Positions 24,873 to 33,524 are shown, counted from the stretch's first letter. The stretch is 51,942 bases of DNA from Verrucomicrobiales bacterium (GCA_016793885.1 JAEUHE010000118.1:1-51942), one strand, 5' to 3'. The notes: generated from the letters alone by a model not told the origin. Numbers and translations: made by a program.

Positions 24873-26831
24873 CTAGGCTTCGCGTTGCTGACCACTCCTC
24901 CGCAGCATCCAGAGATAGAGCAGGGCAACCAACCCGCTAAAGCCGAGTAGCCCCAGAATGGGAGCGGGTTTGAAGGAAGCGGCGACCAGTGCCAACGGTG
25001 CGTCCTTCGACAGTCCGACGATCAGTCCGGCGTTGAGCACGCCAAACAGGCTCTCCCCAACGATTAAGCCCGAAGCCACCAGGGCTCCCAATCGTTCGGC
25101 CCGTTCGGGTGAAGCGGCCTGTTTGGCTCGCTGGTTGTACCAGTGGCCAGCGACCGCGCCGACAACCACGGCGAAGGTAGCCGACATCGGGAGGTAAATG
25201 CCGATGCCCACCGCCAGGGGGGGGAGTTTGAATCGTTTGGTTGTGCCCAAGGCGGCATCCAGCGCGACCAAGCAGACGCCGACGATCGCGCCGATCCCAA
25301 TCATGTTCCAGTCGAGGTTACCGCCGATCACACCCTGGGCGAGTGCGGAAATCAGCGTTGCCTGGGGCGCGGGGAGGGGATGCTGCGTCAGGACGCCAAG
25401 ATTCGGTGCGCCCGCGAACCCATAGGCTTTGGCCAGCAGATTCAAGACCCAAGGAATAACAGCCGCACCGGCGACAACCCCGACGATCAAGGCTGCCTGC
25501 TGACGCCAGGGAGACGCCCCGACCAGCTGGCCTGTCTTCAAGTCCTGGAGGTTGTCATTGGAGATGGTGGCGCAGGCAAACACAATGGCGGTGATGAACA
25601 GGGCAAAGGCGATCATCGCGGGCCGGTTCTCCACGACCGGTGGCAAGAGGGCTACGAGCAGCGATGCGCAGGCAACCACCGACAGGATGCCCACTCCCGA
25701 AAGAGGGCTATTGGAGGCGCCGATCAGGCCGGCCATGTAGCCGCAGACCCCCGCGATGAGGAATCCGACGACAAGAACGAACGGCACGGCAAAGGCTGAT
25801 AGCAGGCCGACGTGAGGGGACAGGATGCTGGAGCGGGCGAAAGTGTAGCTCAGCCCGCCTGCCACCGCCAGGCAGGCCAAGGTCAGGGCAAGTATCCAGC
25901 CCCGCGAGAGGTCTCGATCCAGATCATTAGCAACGGCGGTCCGACGCGATGCCGAGAGGGTGCTGACCAGCCCGCCCACCACGGGCTTGGCCAGCTTCAG
26001 GAGGGTCCAGATCGCGGCCACCCCGATCGCGCCGGCACCGATGAACCGCACCTGATGTCGCCAGATTCCCTGGGCATGGGCTCCGAACTCGACTCCGACT
26101 CCCGCGGGGTGGAGGTGGGTGAGGATCGGGACGGCGGCGCCCCAGGCGATGATCAGTCCTGTCAACATCGCCAAGCCGACGGCCAATCCGACGAGGTGGC
26201 CGGCACCGAAGAGCGCCAATGACCAGGCGATACTGTAACCGGAGGCCGCCGTGGCTGTGACTCGGAAAAAGCCCCCGATTTCCATGGCGGCCAGTTGGGT
26301 AGCTCCGAGAATGGCCAGCCCTGCGGATGAGGCAGAACCCAACAGGACCGCCATCAATCCCTCGCGAGCCTCTTTCGGATCGGTGTTGCCTTCGCCGCGT
26401 GCGCTGGCGCCCACTTTCAGCACTTCCGCAGCAGCAACCCCCTCCGGATAGGGAAGGTCCGAGTGGGTCACCAGGGCGCGCCGCAATGGGATGGTGAACA
26501 TCACCCCCAGAATTCCGCCGCTGACGCAGATGAGGAACGACTGCCAGAACGGGAAGCCCGTCCACCAGCCGACGATCACCAACCCAGGAAGGACAAAAAT
26601 GATGGCGGAGAGCGTGCCCGCGGCCGAGGCGACGGTCTGCACAATGTTGTTCTCCAAGATGGAGGAATCTCTAACCCGACTCAGGATGGCCATCGAGATC
26701 ACGGCGGCCGGGATCGAGGAAGCGAACGTCAGGCCGACTTTGAGACCTAGATAGACGTTGGCGGCGGTGAATACCGTCGTGATGAGCGCGCCGAGCACCA
26801 GGCCGCGCAGCGTGAGTTCCCGAGGTTGCAT
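24873..26831 (-). CDS. OPT-family oligopeptide transporter
   Basis: A 652-aa integral membrane protein with about 14-16 hydrophobic helices. It belongs to the OPT superfamily, which moves peptides or metal-chelate compounds using the proton gradient. The N-terminal segment starts RELTLRGLVLGALIT and includes VYLGLKVGLTFASSIPAAVI. The family hallmark near residue 125 is SDLPYPEGVAAAEVLKVG. Repeated segments such as GNLDWNMIGIGAIVG are further OPT-like features. The length is normal for bacterial members. It follows the small secreted gene by 61 bp and precedes the DinB-like gene, so a shared transcript is possible. Confidence 0.9.
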   Translation of the reverse strand: MQPRELTLRGLVLGALITTVFTAANVYLGLKVGLTFASSIPAAVISMAILSRVRDSSILENNIVQTVASAAGTLSAIIFVLPGLVIVGWWTGFPFWQSFLICVSGGILGVMFTIPLRRALVTHSDLPYPEGVAAAEVLKVGASARGEGNTDPKEAREGLMAVLLGSASSAGLAILGATQLAAMEIGGFFRVTATAASGYSIAWSLALFGAGHLVGLAVGLAMLTGLIIAWGAAVPILTHLHPAGVGVEFGAHAQGIWRHQVRFIGAGAIGVAAIWTLLKLAKPVVGGLVSTLSASRRTAVANDLDRDLSRGWILALTLACLAVAGGLSYTFARSSILSPHVGLLSAFAVPFVLVVGFLIAGVCGYMAGLIGASNSPLSGVGILSVVACASLLVALLPPVVENRPAMIAFALFITAIVFACATISNDNLQDLKTGQLVGASPWRQQAALIVGVVAGAAVIPWVLNLLAKAYGFAGAPNLGVLTQHPLPAPQATLISALAQGVIGGNLDWNMIGIGAIVGVCLVALDAALGTTKRFKLPPLAVGIGIYLPMSATFAVVVGAVAGHWYNQRAKQAASPERAERLGALVASGLIVGESLFGVLNAGLIVGLSKDAPLALVAASFKPAPILGLLGFSGLVALLYLWMLRRSGQQREA

Positions 26832-26892
26832 GTCGGAGGTTAGGAACCTGCGCCTTGAAAGGCAATGGCGAGTCGGTGCGTTCGAGGGCCTG

Positions 26893-27405
26893 CTAGCGGG
26901 CTTTCAATCCGGCGATGATCATTTGCGCCTCTTGCTCGGTGACGCCGACCCACTTGTCGGTGCGACGCTTCAGCCACCCTTGTCTCCATTCGGCGTAGTC
27001 GTGGAAGTATGGAGGCATGGGAACGAACCGGCCCATATGACCGGAACGTTGGAAGCGACCGATCTTGGTCACCATTTCCTGATCCTCGTGAGATTCCCGA
27101 AACGCGAGCATCCGTGCGGCGCCCAGTTCGGTGTAACGCCATTTGACCGCAAATTGTTTCGGCCCGAACGGAATCATCTGGATGCTGGCTTGCTCAACAT
27201 CCTCCGGCAGTAACTGTCGGATCGCGAGCGCGGTCGGGGAGGCGACATAGTTCGGTGGCGGGCCTTGGATCGGGAGGATATCCCATCCGACCGCCTCGAG
27301 TGTGGGGAGAGTGGGGCGTGCAGCTTTTGCCGTGCAGGCCACTTGCAATAACATCATCAGAGCGAGGACCGCTCGCGGTCGAGCGAGTGAAAAGTGGGCT
27401 TTCAT
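26893..27405 (-). CDS. Small exported protein of unknown function
   Basis: A 170-aa protein beginning at the ATG at 27405 with a signal peptide (MKAHFSLARPRAVLALMMLL, about residues 1-30, ending TAKAA; a Cys in this region could mark a lipoprotein). The mature part contains LEAVGWDILPIQGPPPNYV, a strand PFGPKQFAVKWRYTEL, and a charged C-terminus with tryptophans. I do not recognise the family. An ATG 78 bp further upstream would place a charged stretch before the signal and is unlikely. It is the first gene of the leftward series that leads into the OPT transporter, and the IS4 element sits 223 bp upstream of it. Confidence 0.55.
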   Translation of the reverse strand: MKAHFSLARPRAVLALMMLLQVACTAKAARPTLPTLEAVGWDILPIQGPPPNYVASPTALAIRQLLPEDVEQASIQMIPFGPKQFAVKWRYTELGAARMLAFRESHEDQEMVTKIGRFQRSGHMGRFVPMPPYFHDYAEWRQGWLKRRTDKWVGVTEQEAQMIIAGLKAR

Positions 27406-27636
27406 AGGTATTTCGGCGCTTCCGATCCTTCTTCGTTCTGCGGTGCCCAGTTGTCGAACACCTACTCTTGTTGCCTCTGGCACCGTAACGCGATCCAGGG
27501 TGAAGACAATCGCTTCCGGATGGCAACATTTATCAAGGGTTATGATTTTCCTAGATCGCCACCTGACTTCTCAGAAATGTCGTCTCGACGGGTTTGGCAT
27601 CAATTGCCAAATAATTAGATCTGACCCGAATGGCGG

Positions 27637-27981
27637 TTAGTTAAGTCCTAAGCGTTTTTTGGAGAGACGTTTGCGACGAGGAGGATTGGGGAGGTTTGAG
27701 AGCATGTATTCGGCGGTTATTTGCTGCATTTGGAGGAGCGTTTCCCAGACCTTCCGTTGGTTGGCTACCGCTCTCTGGAGCCATTCAAACTGCTCCAAGC
27801 TCAGTGCTACGGTCACCGTCTTGGCCCCAACCCGGCGCGACCACTGATAACGAGGACCACCTTGGCCTGGAAGGCCACGCTCCAAGAGGCTGCCCAGTGC
27901 AATCCAACCCGTTTGAGCCAGCTGATTCTGTAGCTTCTGATACTCCGCAGGGAACTTTTCCGACGTTGAGTGAGTTGACAT
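27637..27981 (-). CDS. IS accessory protein, DUF6788-like
   Basis: A 114-aa, basic, soluble protein encoded within the IS4-family element, divergent from the transposase. It begins with a polar stretch (MSTHSTSEKFPAEYQK) and contains LSLEQFEWLQRAVANQRKVW, a helical segment, and a very basic end (RRKRLSKKRLGLN). It resembles the DUF6788 proteins found next to transposases, whose role is unclear but might be DNA binding or regulation. Its TAA stop overlaps the left terminal repeat of the element. The start ATG at 27981 is 23 bp from the palindrome that separates it from the transposase gene. Confidence 0.7.
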   Translation of the reverse strand: MSTHSTSEKFPAEYQKLQNQLAQTGWIALGSLLERGLPGQGGPRYQWSRRVGAKTVTVALSLEQFEWLQRAVANQRKVWETLLQMQQITAEYMLSNLPNPPRRKRLSKKRLGLN

Positions 27982-28003
27982 GGAGCAAGGATATCATCAT
28001 TGT

Positions 28004-28033
28004 CAATAGGACAGCGCGTGCGCTGTCCTATTG
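28004..28033. promoter_or_regulatory. 30-bp perfect palindrome between divergent IS genes
   Basis: CAATAGGACAGCGC (28004-28017), two central bases GT, and GCGCTGTCCTATTG (28020-28033). It ends one base before the transposase ATG at 28035 and begins 22 bp before the start of the accessory gene on the other strand. This is the natural place for a shared operator. In the transposase mRNA the hairpin would block its own ribosome site, which would keep transposase expression low. Confidence 0.7.
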
Positions 28034-28034
28034 C

Positions 28035-29495
28035 ATGACTCCCTGTTTTCAACACTTCTCCGGCCTCTTTGCCGATCAGCTCAAGACCCTCCGATCCTCC
28101 TCGGCCGCAACTCTTCATCAACTGGAAGCCCTCTTTGGTGCCTGGGTTCCGCCTGGATGCCTTTCGCAGGCCGACGAAGGCGCTCATTCTCGTCAGAGGA
28201 AATGGCCCTTTCGCCTGGTCTTTTGGACCTTCTGTTGGCAAGTCGCTCAAGCCGGGGCCTCCTGCCGCGAAGCCATACGCCAAGCGCAGGCTTTGTGTCT
28301 TTCGGTAGGCCACCGGCCTCCTCCCGATACGACTAGCCCCTATTGTCAGGCCCGCGGCGCTCTACCCATTGAGCGGCTTGAGCAGATTCACAACGCCCTG
28401 GTCCGAGAGGCCGACCATGCTCTGGCGGAGAAAGACCTCTGGTGTGGTCACCCTGTCCTGGTCGTTGATGGCACTACGGTCGTGGGTGCCGATACTCCCG
28501 AAAACCAGAAAGCCTTCCCTCAGCAATCCGTTCAGAAACCGGGTTGCGGGTTTCCGATCCTTCGCGTGGTGGGGCTGATGAGCCTAGCCACGGGGATGCT
28601 GGTCGCTTGGGCCGTGGGTCCCTGGCGGTCTCATGAACTGGGTCTCTTGAACACCTTGTGGGATTTCCTCCCAGCAGGGCATGTTCTTTTGGGAGACCGA
28701 GGCTTCTGCTCCTGGGGACTTCTGGCCCAGTGCCACATGCGCAAGGTGCATGTGGTCTTCCGGGTTAAAGGCAAGCTGCGCGCGGACTTCCGTCGAGGCC
28801 AACGGCTCAGCAAAAACGAGCGTCTGGTGACGTGGTTCAAACCTAAAGAGCGAGCCAGGACTATTTCTAAAAAGGAATGGAAACGGTTGCCGGAACAGCT
28901 GAGTTTACGTTTGGTGCGTTGCCACATGGATGTTCCGGGGTTTCGTACCCGGCAGGTGACGCTGGTCACGACGTTACTCGACCGCGTCAAATACCCACCG
29001 GCGGCATTGAGCCGACTCTATTTTCGTCGCTGGGCCATGGAACTGACCTTTCGCAATCTCAAAACCACCCTGCAGATGGAGCATTTGAGCTGCAAGACAC
29101 CGGAGAACCTGGAGCGGGAGCTTCGCATGCACTTCTTGCTGCACAACTTCGTGCGGCGGCTGATGCTCGAAGCCGCACGGGTCCACAGCGTGCACTTGGA
29201 TCGGATCAGTTTTGCGGGCAGTCTCGCGGCGAGTCGACGTTTTAGTGAAGCGTTGCTGCAGGCGCGCTCGGCGAAGCGACGCAAAGAACTGAGAGATGAG
29301 CTCTTTCGCGTCATCGCGCTCGATCAGGTTCCCGAACGGCCGGGTCGCCGAGAACCCAGAGCCGTCAAACGCAGACCTAAGCCTTATCCGCTCCTGATGA
29401 AACATCGGAGAACGTTTCGCGAAATTTCCCATCGAAACCGATACTACAAAAACAGCGTCTTCGGTCCCAAATACCGCATTTCTTCGAAGCGCTAA
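28035..29495 (+). CDS. IS4-family DDE transposase
   Basis: A 486-aa transposase of the DDE type. The first aspartate is in VLVVDGTTVVGADTPEN, the second in HVLLGDRGFCSW. The third catalytic residue, Glu, is in YFRRWAMELTFRNLK, which matches the IS4 signature Y-x2-R-x3-E-x6-K exactly. The N-terminal 120 residues are helical, probably for end binding. I chose the ATG at 28035, just after the 30-bp palindrome; an ATG at 27696 would extend the frame through the accessory gene with no protein-like character. The C-terminus is basic (RNRYYKNSVFGPKYRI) and the stop lies in the right terminal repeat. It appears intact, with no frameshift. Confidence 0.9.
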   Translation: MTPCFQHFSGLFADQLKTLRSSSAATLHQLEALFGAWVPPGCLSQADEGAHSRQRKWPFRLVFWTFCWQVAQAGASCREAIRQAQALCLSVGHRPPPDTTSPYCQARGALPIERLEQIHNALVREADHALAEKDLWCGHPVLVVDGTTVVGADTPENQKAFPQQSVQKPGCGFPILRVVGLMSLATGMLVAWAVGPWRSHELGLLNTLWDFLPAGHVLLGDRGFCSWGLLAQCHMRKVHVVFRVKGKLRADFRRGQRLSKNERLVTWFKPKERARTISKKEWKRLPEQLSLRLVRCHMDVPGFRTRQVTLVTTLLDRVKYPPAALSRLYFRRWAMELTFRNLKTTLQMEHLSCKTPENLERELRMHFLLHNFVRRLMLEAARVHSVHLDRISFAGSLAASRRFSEALLQARSAKRRKELRDELFRVIALDQVPERPGRREPRAVKRRPKPYPLLMKHRRTFREISHRNRYYKNSVFGPKYRISSKR

Positions 29496-29655
29496 CTAAC
29501 CGCCATTCAGATCTGACCCCTTTGATCGGTTGGACCCCCATTGGTCGGTTGACCCCTATGGCTGGTTGGGGCTGGACTGAAAGCCCCCAACCATCTTGGC
29601 CTGGCAACTGATAGGGACCTGGGGCCGCGTGCCACTCAGCTTCCATTTTCCCCCA

Positions 29656-29711
29656 CGGCTGCCAAGACAAAGTCGCCGAACGTACGTTCACCGACTTTGT
29701 CTTGGCAGCCG
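29656..29711. repeat. 56-bp near-perfect palindrome
   Basis: The arms CGGCTGCCAAGACAAAGTCG (29656-29675) and CGACTTTGTCTTGGCAGCCG (29692-29711) are perfect 20-bp reverse complements. The centre is the 12-bp palindrome GAACGTACGTTC (29678-29689), so the whole structure is symmetric apart from two bases on each side. It lies between the IS4 element and the M2 peptidase gene, 66 bp upstream of the ATG. No T-run follows. It could be a terminator-like stem, a replication or binding palindrome, or the ends of a small element. Confidence 0.75.
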
Positions 29712-29777
29712 ACACGTGGTGGTTGACGACTTCGGGTTGAGCTTTTCCTAGTTCTCATTTGGCACTAGCTTCATTCC

Positions 29778-31577
29778 ATGAAGTCGCTCATCCAGTCTGT
29801 GTTCGCCGGCATACTCGTGGTGCTGTTGTGCACCCTTCCCGCTGTCGGTGCGCCTGCCTGGAGCGAGCGTGCCGACCAATTCCTAACCTTGGTCAACGCG
29901 GGGTATCAAGCGCTCTATCGGGTCGAGAGCGAGGCTCAATGGCTGGCAGGCACGGACGTCACAGCGGTTCACGACGCTGGCGCCGAGGTGGCTGGGAAGG
30001 CTCGGGCGGCTTTCAACGGCAACCCCGCCATCATTCGCGAGGCGCGGGAGCTCCTGACGCACCGGAAGGAGTTGACGGAACTGCAGATTCGTCAACTCGA
30101 CCGCTGCTTGCTCAACGCGGCCGAGGGACCCATGACCAATCCAGGGTTGGTGAATGCTCGCGTGACCGCGGAAACCGCGCAGAGTTCTGTCCTGAATGGG
30201 TTCCAATTCCAATTGGGCGGCACGAACTGTTTAGCCAATGATCTCGACCGCGTCTTGACCAAATCCTCCGACCTCAAGGCCCGCCAAGCCGCCTGGGAAG
30301 CGAGTAAGTTCACTGGACCTGCGCTCAAACCGGGACTGGTTAAACTTCGCGACCTCCGCAATCGGTGCGCCCAAGAGCTCGGCCATGCCGACTATTTTGC
30401 CCTCCAAGTGGCGAGCTATCAGATGACCGCCGATGAAATGCTCAAGCTCAACGATGAGTTCCTTCGCGAACTTCGTCCGCTCTATCTTCAGCTGCATACC
30501 TGGGCCAAATACCGGCTGGCTAAGAAGTATGGACAACCCGTCCCCAAACGCATCCCCGCCCATTGGATCAACAATCGTTGGTCCCAAGAATGGAGCGGCC
30601 TGGTCTCTGGGGTGGACTACGATCCTTACCTCACGAACCGGGCACCCGAATGGATTACCAAGACCGCGGAGGAATTTTATGTGGGGCTGGGTTTCCCGAG
30701 ATTGCCGACTACTTTCTGGAGTCGGAGCGATCTTTTCCCAGCTGCCGCCGGCGAGTCTCGAAAGAAAAACTCCCACGCCAGTTGTTGGCATGTCGATCTG
30801 CAGGATGACATCCGGTCCCTCATGAGCGTGGAACCAAACTATTGGTGGTTTACCACGGCGCATCATGAGTTAGGTCATGGATATTACTTCATGGCTTATA
30901 CCAGACCTGAGGTCCCGCCGCTGTTGAGAATTGGGGCCAATCCTGCCTTTCACGAAGGAATCGGAGAGTTGATCGCCTTGGCCGCTGGGCAAACGCCCTA
31001 TCTGAAACAAATGGGGATTCTGCCGGCGGATTACCAAGAAGACACCAGTGCCACGCTGCTGGATACGGCCCTTGCCCACGCGATTCCCTTTATGTTCTGG
31101 GCCAGCGGGACCATGACGCACTGGGAACATGACGTCTACGCAGATCAGCTTTCCGCCAGCGAGTGGAACGCGCGCTGGTGGAAACACGTCGCTGAGCTCC
31201 AAGGCGTCGAACCCCCGAACGGAGCTGGCAGTCGAGGGGAGGAATGGTGCGATCCTGCCACGAAAACGCATATCAACGACAATCCGTGTTACTACTACAG
31301 TTACGCGATCGCCACGGTAATTAAGTTTCAACTCCATGATCACATCGCGCGAAAAATCCTTCGCCAACCACCACAATCCTGCAATTACGCGGGGAGTCGT
31401 GAGGTGGGCTCGTTTCTGAAGACAATGTTGGCCGCAGGCGGCACTCGGGACTGGCGCTCGTTGTTACGTGAGACCACCGGCGAGGATCTGAGCACCCGGG
31501 CGATGAAAGATTACTTCGCACCCTTGCAGGCGTGGTTGGAGAAGGAGAACGCTGGACGGCGAATCGGCTGGGATTGA
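29778..31577 (+). CDS. M2-family metallopeptidase (peptidyl-dipeptidase A-like)
   Basis: A 599-aa exported peptidase of family M2, the bacterial relatives of angiotensin-converting enzyme, which release dipeptides from the C-terminus of peptides. The signal peptide is at residues 1-25 (VLLCTLPAVGAP). The zinc motif HELGH lies at about residues 363-367 within TTAHHELGHGYYFMAY. The third ligand is probably Glu393 in ANPAFHEGIGELIAL. The segment DWRSLLRETTGEDLSTRAM near the C-terminus is also typical. Length is normal. It acts in the periplasm or outside. It is encoded alone, and the OPT peptide transporter 3 kb away on the other side of the IS element may import its products. Confidence 0.93.
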   Translation: MKSLIQSVFAGILVVLLCTLPAVGAPAWSERADQFLTLVNAGYQALYRVESEAQWLAGTDVTAVHDAGAEVAGKARAAFNGNPAIIREARELLTHRKELTELQIRQLDRCLLNAAEGPMTNPGLVNARVTAETAQSSVLNGFQFQLGGTNCLANDLDRVLTKSSDLKARQAAWEASKFTGPALKPGLVKLRDLRNRCAQELGHADYFALQVASYQMTADEMLKLNDEFLRELRPLYLQLHTWAKYRLAKKYGQPVPKRIPAHWINNRWSQEWSGLVSGVDYDPYLTNRAPEWITKTAEEFYVGLGFPRLPTTFWSRSDLFPAAAGESRKKNSHASCWHVDLQDDIRSLMSVEPNYWWFTTAHHELGHGYYFMAYTRPEVPPLLRIGANPAFHEGIGELIALAAGQTPYLKQMGILPADYQEDTSATLLDTALAHAIPFMFWASGTMTHWEHDVYADQLSASEWNARWWKHVAELQGVEPPNGAGSRGEEWCDPATKTHINDNPCYYYSYAIATVIKFQLHDHIARKILRQPPQSCNYAGSREVGSFLKTMLAAGGTRDWRSLLRETTGEDLSTRAMKDYFAPLQAWLEKENAGRRIGWD

Positions 31578-31638
31578 CGGGCTGTCTTGGGCCCGCCGGT
31601 GTCGATCGCCATTTTAGGAAATGCCGCGACAAACGCTC

Positions 31639-32127
31639 TCACGGCGTTTGCATTCGTTCGGGAAAAACCAGCCGGGCTGGGGAGCCCTCTCCACGAACGA
31701 GGATCCCTCCTTGGTTTTGCGCCAATAGCAACAGCTCCTCATCATTGATGTAGCGGAGTGAAGTGCTTTTTTGCGTCGTCGCGATCCGTTCGCTGGACCC
31801 TGGGACCGACTGCACAAACTCGACCGAACCAGGGCGGGTAGCGATGGTGCGTGCCGGGTGTAGGGGGATCGTCGTGACCTCCCTCGAGGTCATCAACGTC
31901 GACGCTAACGGGCTAGGCCCGGGGAAGCTGGAACGATGGGATAGCTTAACCTGGAGGCCGACGACGGTCAGAACCAGCGCGAGGGCAAGGGCCACACGCT
32001 GGGTCTGTCGCACCCTACGGTGGGTTCTCACCGCTTTGATTGTCAACTGAAGCAGTTGATCATCCTGCGAACCTTCGGGGCTCAGGATGTCTTTCAGCAG
32101 GTCCTTATGTTCAGGCGGTGGTTTCAT
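31639..32127 (-). CDS. Membrane protein, probable anti-sigma partner
   Basis: A 162-aa protein with one membrane helix (about residues 44-62, VALALALVLTVVGLQVKL). The cytosolic N-terminus of about 43 residues is charged (KDLLKDILSPEG...), and the outer part is low in complexity with few recognisable features. This topology, with a short cytosolic head, one helix and an extracellular tail, is that of ECF anti-sigma factors, although no zinc-binding HxxxCxxC motif is seen. The gene overlaps the ECF sigma factor gene by 17 bp, so it is co-translated with it. The anti-sigma role is inferred from position and topology only. Confidence 0.55.
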   Translation of the reverse strand: MKPPPEHKDLLKDILSPEGSQDDQLLQLTIKAVRTHRRVRQTQRVALALALVLTVVGLQVKLSHRSSFPGPSPLASTLMTSREVTTIPLHPARTIATRPGSVEFVQSVPGSSERIATTQKSTSLRYINDEELLLLAQNQGGILVRGEGSPARLVFPERMQTP

Positions 32128-32749
32128 GTTGTAGTCTTTCCAGGATGGCGGATTTCAAACGCTGGCGTACTCTAACGAGGCGGGACTCGATTGCTTTCTC
32201 GGTCGTGTTCAGTTTCTCGGCGATCTCTCGCACCGGGGTGCGGGCAAGGTATTTTAAATGGATCAAATGACGGTCCTCTTCAGAGAGGGATGCCAGACTC
32301 GAATCAACGTGGTCGTTCAAACGGTCGGAGGGTTCGGGCTCTGGATGGGTCCCGGATGCGGTCCACTGTTCGTAAAAACCTTGGAGTAGATTGAGGTAAC
32401 TCCGCCCCCTCCGCGCCTGGTCGGTCGCGGCGGAACGGGCGAGCACGGTGAGCCAGCTCCAGAACGCCTCCTCGGAATCAAAGCGACGAATGTTGCGAAC
32501 CACTCGCAGCAGCGTTTGCTGCAGCGCCTCCTTCGCCGTCTCCTCGTGGCCATGAGTGACCACGAGGAGGTAACGGAAGAGACGATGAGCGTAGGCATGA
32601 TAGAATTCACGATAGGCATCCTCCTCGCTCCGCACCATGCGCGAGGTCAAGCGCTCGACCTGAAGGCAATCGGTAGGATTTTCGTCTGCCATCGCCGTCA
32701 GGGTGAGCGATTCTCGAGATTCCGTCTGTGAGATTTGATCCCAAACCAT
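32111..32749 (-). CDS. ECF sigma factor
   Basis: A 212-aa RNA polymerase sigma factor of the extracytoplasmic-function type. Region 2 contains YREFYHAYAHRLFRYLL and FDSEEAFWSWLTVLARSAA. Region 4 (about residues 145-200) contains LSEEDRHLIHLKYLARTP and REIAEKLNTTEKAIESRL, the recognition helix-turn-helix. I chose ATG 32749, 19 bp after the STN-like gene; an alternative Met at 32692 (MADENP) is possible. It overlaps the probable anti-sigma gene by 17 bp. The operon order STN-like protein, sigma, anti-sigma suggests envelope signalling. The target promoters are unknown. Confidence 0.88.
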   Translation of the reverse strand: MVWDQISQTESRESLTLTAMADENPTDCLQVERLTSRMVRSEEDAYREFYHAYAHRLFRYLLVVTHGHEETAKEALQQTLLRVVRNIRRFDSEEAFWSWLTVLARSAATDQARRGRSYLNLLQGFYEQWTASGTHPEPEPSDRLNDHVDSSLASLSEEDRHLIHLKYLARTPVREIAEKLNTTEKAIESRLVRVRQRLKSAILERLQHETTA

Positions 32750-32768
32750 GTGTCGGATCCCAGAGACA

Positions 32769-33524
32769 TCAGGGCTGTTTAGCCGGTGCTGGCGATGTCT
32801 CCTTCTCCCGGGGCACGTTTTTGAGCTGCTGAAGCACATCATCGATCATGCGCAGCTTCTCCTGGCCTCCCACTGCGATGAGCAGTTTGGTCTCGCGGTG
32901 GAATGTCAGATGAGGATTGTCGGATCCATCATTCATCAGTTTCCAGCCCGTCTCTACCGCGGTAATGATGTCATCCACGGTTAGGCGGTCGAGATACCCG
33001 GCAAGCTGGTAGAATCGGCACGCTTGCGGGGGAGGAGCTTTGGGGACGCTGACAGGCTTCGGGGACTGATAGTACCAGATGGAGTCGTCAGTCGCGTTTC
33101 CAAGAGTTTTAAACCAGGAGGCAGTCTGATGAAGACTGTAACTTCCGTTGGATCCCGGAACTGGTGTCGCGGTGGCGGTCGCCTGCCCAAGTGCCAGGAA
33201 CAAGTCCCGAACAGTCACATTCCGCATCTTGAGAGCGGGAATCCGGTCGTTCACGCCATCATCCGGAATGATGACGTTGAGTGGTCGTTTGGTTTGCTTC
33301 TGGATGGCTTCCACGAGTTCTCCGGGGGTTCCCCCTTTGAAGTCCAGGTCAAATAGGACGAGGTCCACGCTCACGACAGACTCCCTTTTTGTGGGGGTTG
33401 GTCCCCCCGTCGGAGGGGGTTCGGGTGGACGTCCAGCCGTCGCGGTTTGGGCGGTGGCGGGTGGATGGTGCAGCATGGCGGTGAGGATCAGAGTCGGTAG
33501 CACGAGTTTGTTCAGTATATTCAT
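32769..33524 (-). CDS. Exported STN/secretin N-domain-like protein
   Basis: A 251-aa exported protein with a signal peptide (MNILNKLVLPTLILTAMLHH, ending TAQ) and a proline-rich linker. One beta-alpha domain follows (about residues 45-105), with GTPGELVEAIQKQTKRPLNV and RNVTVRDLFLALGQA, resembling the STN / secretin N-terminal fold used in TonB-dependent sensing and in secretin channels. A second similar part lies near residues 180-245 (DDIITAVETGWKLM...LIAVGGQEKLRMI). The ATG at 33524 starts the signal peptide; a longer start would add residues before it. It precedes the ECF sigma gene by 19 bp. It may feed a periplasmic signal to the sigma/anti-sigma pair. Confidence 0.6.
   Translation of the reverse strand: MNILNKLVLPTLILTAMLHHPPATAQTATAGRPPEPPPTGGPTPTKRESVVSVDLVLFDLDFKGGTPGELVEAIQKQTKRPLNVIIPDDGVNDRIPALKMRNVTVRDLFLALGQATATATPVPGSNGSYSLHQTASWFKTLGNATDDSIWYYQSPKPVSVPKAPPPQACRFYQLAGYLDRLTVDDIITAVETGWKLMNDGSDNPHLTFHRETKLLIAVGGQEKLRMIDDVLQQLKNVPREKETSPAPAKQP

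Larger units (their letters stand above)
27617..29519. mobile_element. Complete IS4-family insertion sequence with 11-bp target duplication
   Basis: The ends are the inverted repeats GAATGGCGGTTAGTTA (27628-27643) and TAACTAACCGCCATTC (29493-29508), a perfect 16-bp match. They are flanked directly on both sides by AGATCTGACCC (27617-27627 and 29509-29519), an 11-bp target-site duplication within the range known for IS4-family elements. The element proper is 1881 bp. It carries a transposase gene rightward and a DUF6788-type accessory gene leftward; the stop codon of each lies inside a terminal repeat. A perfect 14-bp palindrome lies between them. The element looks intact and recent. It inserted between the secreted gene at 26893 and the M2 peptidase gene at 29778. 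Confidence 0.9.

Noticed and set aside
24728..24928. A longer start for the DinB-like protein
   Set aside because: The extra 67 residues overlap the OPT gene and are not protein-like.
27696..28034. An N-terminal extension of the IS4 transposase
   Set aside because: It would run antisense through the DUF6788-type gene and lacks protein character; the ATG at 28035 fits the usual transposase length.
31630..31650. A 7-bp inverted repeat CAAACGC/GCGTTTG at the end of the anti-sigma-like gene
   Set aside because: It overlaps the last codons and has no T-run, so a terminator is not supported.
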